Assembly: GCA_937988695.1 (NCBI GenBank)
Contig: CALKHM010000169.1
Coordinates: 1-14,782, forward strand
From: an uncultured Microbacterium sp.
Lineage (GTDB): Bacteria; Actinomycetota; Actinomycetes; Actinomycetales; Microbacteriaceae
Direction of reading: 5' to 3'
DNA length: 14,782 bases
A model generated the notes under the pieces. It was not told where the DNA came from and made no database searches. It saw only the letters and a program-made list of their open reading frames with translations. Below, one piece after another: positions 6,825-13,085 of this stretch (position 1 is the first letter of the stretch; the number at the start of each line of letters is the position of its first letter). The position numbers and the translations under genes were made by a program.

Positions 6825-7732
6825 GCGATCTCCTTGGTCTTGTATTCGACGGACTGCTCGGTCAGGGCCATGTAGGCGTCTTCCAGCGAGCCCGTCGTCT
6901 GGGTCAGCTCGTGCAGCGGGATGCCGTGTTCGGCGGCGGTGTCGCCGATGCGTGCGGCGCCCAGGCCCGTGACGGTCAGGAGACCGGGCTCGGTGGCCGT
7001 GATCTCGACGGCGGGCCCGGCGAGGATGCCGGCGAGGTCAGCGGTGCGCGGGCTGCGCACACGGACCGTGGCGGTCGTCCACGCACGGACGAGGTCAGGC
7101 AGCGGGGCATCGGCGAGCACCTTGCCGCGGCCCAGCACGATGACGTGGTCGGCGGTCTGCGACATCTCGCTCATCAGGTGGCTGGACAGCAGCACCGTGC
7201 GCCCCTCGCCGGCGGCGTGACGCACGAACTGGCGCACCCATCGCACGCCCTCGGGATCCAGTCCGTTGACCGGCTCGTCGAGGATGAGCGTCTGCGGGTC
7301 GCCGAGGAGTGCCGCGGCCACGCCGAGGCGCTGGCCCATCCCCAGCGAGAACTTGCCGGCGCGCTTGCGGGCGACCGATCCGATCCCGGTGAGCTCGATG
7401 ACCTCATCGACGCGCCGAGACGGGATGCCGTGGGTCGCGGCCATCGCGCGCAGGTGGTTGCGGGCGGTGCGGCCGGTGTGCACGGCCTTTGCATCCAGGA
7501 GCACGCCGACCTCGCGCAGGGGTGCGCGCATCGCGGTGTACTGCGATCCGTTCACCGAGACGGCGCCGGACGTCGGCCGGTCCAGACCCACGATCATGCG
7601 CATCGTGGTGGACTTGCCCGCGCCGTTCGGCCCGAGGAAGCCCGTGACCTTCCCGGGCTGCACGGTGAACGACACGTCGTCGACCGCGGTCTTCGTGCCG
7701 AACCTCTTGGTGAGGCGTTCTGCTGTGATCAT
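6821..7732 (-). CDS. ABC transporter ATP-binding protein
   Basis: This cytoplasmic ATPase (303 aa) powers the ABC-2 permease encoded next to it. It has Walker A GPNGAGKST (34-42), the signature FSLGMGQR (128-135), Walker B LILDEP (149-154), a D-loop GLDP (157-160) and the switch His185. The C-terminal extension (about 215-303) is of the kind seen in drug- and bacteriocin-type exporter ATPases. The ATG at 7732 has GAGG only 1 nt away, too close for normal ribosome binding. A TAGCGT box (7744 to 7739) ends 6 nt before the ATG, so the mRNA may be leaderless. It is the first gene of the ATPase-permease-kinase-regulator unit, and two identical palindromes lie upstream at 7776-7783 and 7800-7807. 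Confidence 0.94.
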   Translation of the reverse strand: MITAERLTKRFGTKTAVDDVSFTVQPGKVTGFLGPNGAGKSTTMRMIVGLDRPTSGAVSVNGSQYTAMRAPLREVGVLLDAKAVHTGRTARNHLRAMAATHGIPSRRVDEVIELTGIGSVARKRAGKFSLGMGQRLGVAAALLGDPQTLILDEPVNGLDPEGVRWVRQFVRHAAGEGRTVLLSSHLMSEMSQTADHVIVLGRGKVLADAPLPDLVRAWTTATVRVRSPRTADLAGILAGPAVEITATEPGLLTVTGLGAARIGDTAAEHGIPLHELTQTTGSLEDAYMALTEQSVEYKTKEIA

Positions 7733-7827
7733 GCCTCGACGCTATCGGCAGGCCTTTGCCGCCGGCATCCACCCGCGGTACCGATTCCTGCGCGCGGGCC
7801 GGTACCGCAGGCCGACGTGCTCAGGCG
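7733..7827 (-). promoter_or_regulatory. Promoter and twin-palindrome region of the ABC/two-component unit
   Basis: In this 95-nt gap the palindromic octamer CGGTACCG occurs twice (7776-7783 and 7800-7807), centre to centre 24 bp. Extended by one base each, they form a 9-bp inverted repeat (7775-7783 and 7800-7808) with a 16-nt loop. A TAGCGT box (7744 to 7739, minus strand) lies 6 nt before the ABC ATPase ATG. If transcription starts at the ATG, the octamer centres are near -47 and -71, positions where response regulators often bind to activate. The repeat is also 20 nt past the pepN stop and could act as a terminator hairpin, but no T-run follows it. Both roles are inference. Confidence 0.42.
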
Positions 7828-10377
7828 TCAGTCCTGCGCGTCGCGCGCCTGCACGGACAATGCCCGCTCCACGCCCGCGAGGTTCTCCGCGACGATGCGG
7901 CGCAGCGCCGCCGGGGCCTGGCCATGCTCGGCGAGCCAGGCGCGGGTCGCGTCGCGCAGCGCGGTGTTCGCCAGTGGCGCCGGATACAGGCCCGTGATCA
8001 GGTAGTTCGCGATCTGATAGGTGCGCGACTCCCACACCGGCAGCAGCATGTCGAAGTACGGCGCGACGAACGGCTCGAGGAGGGCGGCACCTGCCGGGTG
8101 CACGAAGCCGGCGGCGGCAGAACGCACCACGGTGTTCGGCAGGTCGTCGCGCACGACGAGGCTGTCCCAGGCCGCCTGCTTGTCAGCGGGGGTGGGCAGG
8201 GCCGCGCGAGCCTGGGCGGCCAGCTCCGATCCCTTCGCAGTGTTGTCGGCGGCCAACGCGGCGTCGATGTCGGCGCCGGTGACCTTGCCGCCGGCGGCCA
8301 ACGCGATCAGCAGCTGCCAGGACAGGTCGGTGTCGATCGCCAGGCCGGCCAGCACCGTGTCGCCGTCGCGCAGGCGTCGCACCTGCTCCCACTGCTTGTC
8401 GTCCGCTGCGGCGGCCGCGAACGACGTCGCCAGCTGCAGCTGGCTGTCGCTGCCGGCCTCGGCGGCCTGTGCCAGCCCCCACAGCGCATCGGCGACCCGC
8501 GCTCGGGTGGCGTCGCGGTGCGCGGGTGCGACATAGGCGTTGGCTGCCAGCAGCAGCTGCCCAAGCGTCGTGCGGATCGTCGTGGACTCGGTCTCGGCGC
8601 CGATGTTTCCCAGCACCAGGTCGATGTACTCGCTGGGCGAGGCCTCGGCGTCGCGGGTCTGGTCCCATGCCGCCCCCCACACCAGCGATCGGGCCAGCGG
8701 ATCGCTGATCTTGTCGAGGTGCGCGATCGCGGTGCCCAACGAGATCGGGTCGAGCCGGATCTTCGCGTAGGCGAGATCGTCGTCGTTCAGCAGCACGAGC
8801 GCGGGTCGCGTACGGCCCTTCAACTCGGGGACGTCGGTGCGGTCGCCGTTTACGTCGAGCTCGAGGTGATGCACTCGCACGAGCGCGTCGCCGTCGAGAT
8901 CGTAGAATCCGATGCCCAGGCGGTGCGGGCGGATCGTCGGGTAGTCGGCCGGCGCGGTCTGCACCACGGCGAACCGGGTGATCACGCCGTCGGCGTCGCT
9001 CTCGATGAGCGGCGACAGCGTGTTCACTCCGGCGGTCTCCAGCCACTTCTTCGACCACGCCGACAGGTCGCGGCCGCTGGTGGCCTCGAGCTCGGCAAGC
9101 AGGTCGGACAGCTCGGTGTTGCCCCAGCCGTGCTTCTTGAAGTAGGCGGCCACCCCGGAGAAGAAGGCGTCGATTCCGACCCAGGCGGTCAGCTGCTTGA
9201 GCACCGAGCCGCCCTTGGCGTATGTGATGCCGTCGAAGTTGACCTGCACGTCCTCGAGGTCGCTGATGGTCGCCACGACCGGATGCGTCGAGGGCAGCTG
9301 GTCCTGCCGGTACGCCCAGCTCTTCTCCATCGCGTTGAACGTCGTCCACGCCTCGGTCCACTCCGTCGCCTCTGCCGTGGCGATGGTCGAGGCCCATTCG
9401 GCGAACGACTCGTTCAACCACAGGTCGTTCCACCATTTCATCGTGACGAGGTCGCCGAACCACATGTGGGCCAGTTCGTGCAGGATCGTCACGACCCGGC
9501 GCTCCTTGACGGCGTCGGTGACCTTGCTGCGGAAGACGTACGTCTCGGTGAACGTGACCGCACCGGCGTTCTCCATGGCTCCGGCGTTGTACTCCGGAAC
9601 GAACAGCTGGTCGTACTTCGCGAACGGATACGGGTAGTCGAACTTCGACTCGTAGTAGGCGAAGCCGCGGCGGGTCTTGTCGAAGATGTCGTCGGCGTCC
9701 ATGAACTGCCAGAGGCTCTTACGGGCATAGACGCCCAGTGGGATGACGCGGCCCGACGCGCTGGTCAGCTCCGAGAAGGTAGCCTCGTACGGCCCGGCGA
9801 CGAGCGCAGTGATGTACGACGAGATCCGCGGGGTGCGCTCGAACGTCCAGGTCGCGGCGTCTGCGCCAGCAGGCACCGGTTCGGGCGTGGGGGAGTTGGA
9901 GACGACCTTCCAGCGAGCCGGCGCGGTGACCGTGAACTGGAAGCCGGCCTTCAGGTCCGGCTGCTCGAACACCGCGTACATGCGGCGCGCATCGGGCACC
10001 TCGAACTGCGAGTACAGGTACACCTCGCCGTCGACGGGGTCGACGAACCTGTGCAGGCCCTCGCCGGTGTTGGTGTACAGGCAGTCGGCGTCGACGACCA
10101 GCTCGTTGTGGGCCTCCAGGCCCTCGAGCGCGATCCGCGACTGGGCGTACGCGGCGGCGGGGTCGATGGCGCGCCCGTTCAGGGTGATCGCGTGCACCTG
10201 CGCGGCGATCAGATCGATGAACGTCGACGCGCCGGGCGTCGCCGTGAACCGTACCGTGGTCGTCGAGCGGAACACCTCGGGGCCTCGCGTGAGGTCCAGG
10301 GCGACGTCGTACTCCTGGGTATCGACGATGGCGCGGCGCTCCTGCGCTTCGATGCGGGTGAGGTTCTCTCCTGGCAC
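7828..10377 (-). CDS. pepN: Aminopeptidase N, M1 family zinc metallopeptidase
   Basis: This 849-aa cytoplasmic exopeptidase releases N-terminal amino acids from peptides. The N-terminal beta domain runs to about 195. The catalytic domain has the substrate-binding GAMEN motif at 266-270. Zinc ligands lie in HELAH (His300, catalytic Glu301, His304), with the third ligand Glu323 in LNESFAEW. The transition-state Tyr is probably Tyr386 in ITYAKGG. A helical ERAP1-like C-terminal domain runs from about 530 to the end. Length and order match actinobacterial PepN. I chose the GTG at 10377 because GGGAG lies 7 nt upstream and the sequence MPGENLTR fits the family start. It lies downstream of sulP with a 71-nt gap. 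It is also pepN-like in context, since rpiB and nei lie nearby as in M. tuberculosis. Confidence 0.97.
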   Translation of the reverse strand: MPGENLTRIEAQERRAIVDTQEYDVALDLTRGPEVFRSTTTVRFTATPGASTFIDLIAAQVHAITLNGRAIDPAAAYAQSRIALEGLEAHNELVVDADCLYTNTGEGLHRFVDPVDGEVYLYSQFEVPDARRMYAVFEQPDLKAGFQFTVTAPARWKVVSNSPTPEPVPAGADAATWTFERTPRISSYITALVAGPYEATFSELTSASGRVIPLGVYARKSLWQFMDADDIFDKTRRGFAYYESKFDYPYPFAKYDQLFVPEYNAGAMENAGAVTFTETYVFRSKVTDAVKERRVVTILHELAHMWFGDLVTMKWWNDLWLNESFAEWASTIATAEATEWTEAWTTFNAMEKSWAYRQDQLPSTHPVVATISDLEDVQVNFDGITYAKGGSVLKQLTAWVGIDAFFSGVAAYFKKHGWGNTELSDLLAELEATSGRDLSAWSKKWLETAGVNTLSPLIESDADGVITRFAVVQTAPADYPTIRPHRLGIGFYDLDGDALVRVHHLELDVNGDRTDVPELKGRTRPALVLLNDDDLAYAKIRLDPISLGTAIAHLDKISDPLARSLVWGAAWDQTRDAEASPSEYIDLVLGNIGAETESTTIRTTLGQLLLAANAYVAPAHRDATRARVADALWGLAQAAEAGSDSQLQLATSFAAAAADDKQWEQVRRLRDGDTVLAGLAIDTDLSWQLLIALAAGGKVTGADIDAALAADNTAKGSELAAQARAALPTPADKQAAWDSLVVRDDLPNTVVRSAAAGFVHPAGAALLEPFVAPYFDMLLPVWESRTYQIANYLITGLYPAPLANTALRDATRAWLAEHGQAPAALRRIVAENLAGVERALSVQARDAQD

Positions 10378-10448
10378 TGCAATGCTCCCGTGTTGTGGGC
10401 GGTGTGGATCGCGACGTCACTGCTGGCGACGTCGGCAACCCACTTAGC
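10378..10448 (-). promoter_or_regulatory. sulP-pepN intergenic region with repeated GCGACGTC
   Basis: This 71-nt gap between the sulP stop and the pepN GTG holds GCGACGTC twice on the plus strand (10411-10418 and 10426-10433), a direct repeat with a 15-bp period. Because GACGTC is self-complementary, the two copies can also form a 7-bp stem (10412-10418 with 10428-10434) around a 9-nt loop. It could be an operator for pepN or a weak terminator for arsR-sulP. There is a GGGAG ribosome-binding site 7 nt before the pepN GTG. I see no convincing -10/-35 pair. Confidence 0.3.
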
Positions 10449-12155
10449 CTATGCGCTTCGTGTCGTGTCGTTGCGAGCGATGTGCGATCGGGCGTGCCCG
10501 ACGGCGGCGTCCAGCCGGGTGAACAGGTGGTTGTCGTGGCGCAACGAGTCGAGCACGCCGACCGTGCGGAAGAGATCCTCGTGGCCGGGTTGCACGCCCT
10601 TGATGAGCACGGTCACCCCGCGTCGTTCCAGGGTCTGAACGATGTCGCTGAGGATGTGTGCTCCCGTCGCATCCACCAGCTCGAGGTGCGACATCCGCAG
10701 GATCACGACCTGGACGTCGCCGACCTTGGTGACGGCGGCGAACACCCGGTCGGCGGCGGCGAAGAACAGTGGTCCGTCGAACCGGATGATCGCGATCTGC
10801 TCATCGCCCCGAACGACGTCGCCGGCGATGGCTTCTCGGTGCACGCCCGTGGAGCGCGAGAGGTTGCGGATTGCGAAGAATCCCGCGCACAGCACGCCGA
10901 TCACCACGGCGACGACGAGGTCGACGGACACCGTCACCACGGCGGTGATGATGAATCCGATCGCGTCGGACCGGGTCGAACGCAGGATCGATCTCATCGT
11001 CTGCACCCGCACCATGCGCACCGCCGTGATCATCAGCACGCCCGCCAGCGCTGCCAGGGGAATACGGCCGACCGGTCCGGAAGCCGCGAGCACGACGGCG
11101 AGCAGCACGATCGCGTGGAACACCGACGCGAGCCGGCTCCGGCCGCCGGAGCGGACGTTCACCGCCGTGCGGGCGATCGCCCCGGTCGCCGGCATGCCCC
11201 CGAACAGGCCGGAGCCGATGGATGCGATGCCCTGGCCGACCAGCTCTCGGTCGGGATCGTACGCGCCGGTCTCGGCCAGGGAAGCGGCCACCCGCGCGGA
11301 CAGGAGCGATTCGATCGCGGCCAGGGCGGCCACGGCCAGTGCCGGCATGATCAGCCGCGTGACCGCCGCCTGATCGAGCGTCGGAAGGCTCGGTGCCGGC
11401 AACGTGCGGGGAAGCGTTCCGATGACCGCGAGCGGCGCACTGACGGCGATTGCGAGGATCGTGACCAGCACGATGCCGATCAGTGACCCGGGCAGCGCTG
11501 CGCTCAGACGCGGGGCGAGCAGCATGACCGCCATCACGATCACCACGGCCCCCAGCGACCAGGGTAGGTAGGCCGGGTCGGCCGTGGCGATCGCTTGGAT
11601 CGCGGCCACGATGGCGTGGGAGCTGTGCTCGCCGGCGTGCGGCTGCCGCGGCGAGGTGACCAGGGGTAGCTGCTGCATGAAGATGATCACGGCGATGCCG
11701 AGCGTGAAGCCCTCGATCACGGGCCACGGGATGAACGAGATCGCCCGGCCCATCCGCAGCACGCCTGCGACCAGCACGATCATCCCCGCCAAGACGCTGA
11801 CCGCAGCGACGGCACCGATGCCGTCACGGGCGACGATCGGCACGAGCACGACGACCATCGCGCCGGTCGGACCGGACACCTGCACGTGCGACCCGCCGAA
11901 CACTGCCGCGAGCATGCCCGCCACGATCGCGGTGACCAGTCCCGCCTCGGCGCTGACTCCCGAGCTCACACCGAATCCGAGCGCGAGCGGCAAGGCGACG
12001 ATGCCCACGGTCAGTCCCGCCAGCAGATCCGACCGCCAGGTGCGCCGCAGGCCACCGTAGTCCGACGGCGCCGGCAGAAGGGCCGCGACCTGGTGCGCGA
12101 GGCGGCGGCCGAATGCCGGCTCGGGCATGCCGGTCGTCCGGCCTGGTGAGGTCAT
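10449..12155 (-). CDS. SulP family anion permease with C-terminal STAS domain
   Basis: This integral membrane transporter (568 aa) is a predicted uptake system for sulfate, bicarbonate or another anion; the family includes all of these and the substrate cannot be read here. Residues about 45-430 are a chain of hydrophobic helices. They carry the family motif QVSGPTGAM (92-100) in the TM3 region and the long conserved stretch around ELVGQGIASIGSGLFGG, MPATGAIART and GGRSRLASVFHA (304-348). A cytoplasmic STAS domain follows (about 448-555), with DATG at 495-498 where many STAS proteins have a phosphorylatable Ser or Thr (here Thr497). The ATG at 12155 overlaps the arsR stop by 4 nt (ATGA) and has no good Shine-Dalgarno, so translation is probably coupled to arsR. 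A second in-frame ATG, codon 10, is a possible alternative start. Confidence 0.94.
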   Translation of the reverse strand: MTSPGRTTGMPEPAFGRRLAHQVAALLPAPSDYGGLRRTWRSDLLAGLTVGIVALPLALGFGVSSGVSAEAGLVTAIVAGMLAAVFGGSHVQVSGPTGAMVVVLVPIVARDGIGAVAAVSVLAGMIVLVAGVLRMGRAISFIPWPVIEGFTLGIAVIIFMQQLPLVTSPRQPHAGEHSSHAIVAAIQAIATADPAYLPWSLGAVVIVMAVMLLAPRLSAALPGSLIGIVLVTILAIAVSAPLAVIGTLPRTLPAPSLPTLDQAAVTRLIMPALAVAALAAIESLLSARVAASLAETGAYDPDRELVGQGIASIGSGLFGGMPATGAIARTAVNVRSGGRSRLASVFHAIVLLAVVLAASGPVGRIPLAALAGVLMITAVRMVRVQTMRSILRSTRSDAIGFIITAVVTVSVDLVVAVVIGVLCAGFFAIRNLSRSTGVHREAIAGDVVRGDEQIAIIRFDGPLFFAAADRVFAAVTKVGDVQVVILRMSHLELVDATGAHILSDIVQTLERRGVTVLIKGVQPGHEDLFRTVGVLDSLRHDNHLFTRLDAAVGHARSHIARNDTTRSA

Positions 12156-12520
12156 CCGTGGGCGTCGACGACGTCGGGAAGGGCGCGGGCGTCGTCCAGC
12201 AGTGCGCCGTCAGCCTCGAGGATGCCCAGCAGCAGTGCGCGGGCGACGGCGAGGAGCTCACCTGCGCGCGGATCGGCGAGGCGATAGTAGACGTGGCTGC
12301 CGCGACGGTCCGAGACCACCAGCCGGTGGCGTCGCAGCACGGCGAGGTGCTGCGACAGGTGCGCCTTGGCCAGTCCGGTCTCGTCTTGCAGCACGGCGAC
12401 CGAGACCTCGGGCGAGGCCGACAGCAACTCGAGGATGCGGATGCGCAACGGGTGCGCGAGTCCCTTGAAGAGATTCGACTTGACCTCATAGAGGGGGCGC
12501 TGCTTCTGGGATAGTGGCAT
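12152..12520 (-). CDS. ArsR-family transcriptional repressor, cysteine-free
   Basis: This winged-helix DNA-binding protein of 122 aa probably represses itself and sulP. The core is typical of ArsR: FKGLAHPLRIRILELL (helices 1-2), ETGLAKAHLSQHLAVLRRHRLV (recognition helix-turn-helix, about 47-68), then the wing SDRRGSHVYYRL (about 70-81). The protein has no cysteine at all. It therefore cannot use the classical CxC arsenic/cadmium site or a thiol-based persulfide switch, and its signal is unknown. The ATG at 12520 has no Shine-Dalgarno sequence. It lies inside a perfect 16-bp palindrome and a TATAGT box ends 9 nt upstream, consistent with a very short or absent leader. The stop overlaps the sulP start by 4 nt, and the pair forms a two-gene unit. 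Confidence 0.93.
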   Translation of the reverse strand: MPLSQKQRPLYEVKSNLFKGLAHPLRIRILELLSASPEVSVAVLQDETGLAKAHLSQHLAVLRRHRLVVSDRRGSHVYYRLADPRAGELLAVARALLLGILEADGALLDDARALPDVVDAHG

Positions 12521-12535
12521 AGTGAATTCACTATA
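12511..12535 (-). promoter_or_regulatory. ArsR operator/promoter: 16-bp perfect palindrome over -10 box and start codon
   Basis: ATAGTGAATTCACTAT (12519-12534) is a perfect palindrome in otherwise GC-rich DNA. It contains most of the minus-strand -10 box TATAGT (12535 to 12530) and the first two bases of the arsR start codon. A third copy of the half-site, ATAGTG at 12511-12516, lies inside codons 2-4 of arsR and is spaced 8 bp from the palindrome's first half-site. Binding here would block both polymerase and start. That ArsR is the binder is inferred from position. Confidence 0.7.
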
Positions 12536-12587
12536 TCGCGAGATTCTACGGTCTCCCGGTCGGCGGCATCCTCTCTAGGATTGGGGC
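12536..12587 (+). promoter_or_regulatory. rpiB promoter region
   Basis: TAGGAT at 12576-12581 lies 6 nt before the rpiB ATG at 12588, the spacing expected if transcription starts at the A of the ATG. GGGG ends 1 nt before the ATG, too close to serve as a ribosome-binding site. No clear -35 is visible. The arsR operator lies 42 nt further upstream, so ArsR binding may or may not affect rpiB. Confidence 0.45.
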
Positions 12588-13085
12588 ATGCGCATCCACA
12601 TCGCCACCGATCATGCCGGCCTGGAGTTCTCCACACGTCTGCAGCACCATCTGGGCGACCAGGGGCACGAGGTCATCGACCATGGGCCGGTCGAGTACGA
12701 CGCGCTCGACGACTACCCGGCGTTCTGCATCCGCGCGGCGCAGGCCGTCGTACGCGACCAGCAGGCGGGCATCGAGACGCTCGGCGTGGTGTTCGGCGGT
12801 TCGGGCAACGGCGAGCAGATCTCTGCGAACAAGGTCGCCGGCGTCCGCGCGGCGCTCGTGTGGAACACCGCCACCGCGGAGCTTGCCCGCGAGCACAACG
12901 ACGCGAACGTGATCGCGATCGGAGCGCGGCAGCATACGTTCGAAGAGGCGGCCTCGTTCATCGACCGGTTCATCGCGACGCCGTTCTCCGGCGAAGAGCG
13001 GCACGCGCGCCGCATCGCTCAGATCCGCGCGTTCGAGGAGGACGGCTCACTGCAGCCCGACCCGCGCGCCGACGAGTCCCGCTGA
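12588..13085 (+). CDS. rpiB: Ribose-5-phosphate isomerase B
   Basis: This cytoplasmic enzyme of the non-oxidative pentose phosphate pathway interconverts ribose 5-phosphate and ribulose 5-phosphate. It is 165 aa, close to M. tuberculosis RpiB. The N-terminal ATDHAG (6-11) is the phosphate/substrate-binding turn. FGGSGNGEQISANKV (69-83) is the family signature, with Glu76 at the position that serves as catalytic base in the actinobacterial type, replacing the Cys of E. coli RpiB. His103 in REHNDANV is also conserved. The ATG at 12588 has no Shine-Dalgarno but follows TAGGAT by 6 nt, so leaderless translation is likely. The stop overlaps the nei ATG by 1 nt (TGATG). The same rpiB-nei order is found in M. 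tuberculosis (Rv2465c-Rv2464c). Confidence 0.95.
   Translation: MRIHIATDHAGLEFSTRLQHHLGDQGHEVIDHGPVEYDALDDYPAFCIRAAQAVVRDQQAGIETLGVVFGGSGNGEQISANKVAGVRAALVWNTATAELAREHNDANVIAIGARQHTFEEAASFIDRFIATPFSGEERHARRIAQIRAFEEDGSLQPDPRADESR

Noticed and set aside
7756..10638. 960-codon open frame on plus, antisense to pepN
   Set aside because: It mirrors pepN, whose catalytic motifs are all intact. The composition is Arg/Gly/Val-rich with no recognisable domain. Long antisense frames are expected in high-GC DNA.
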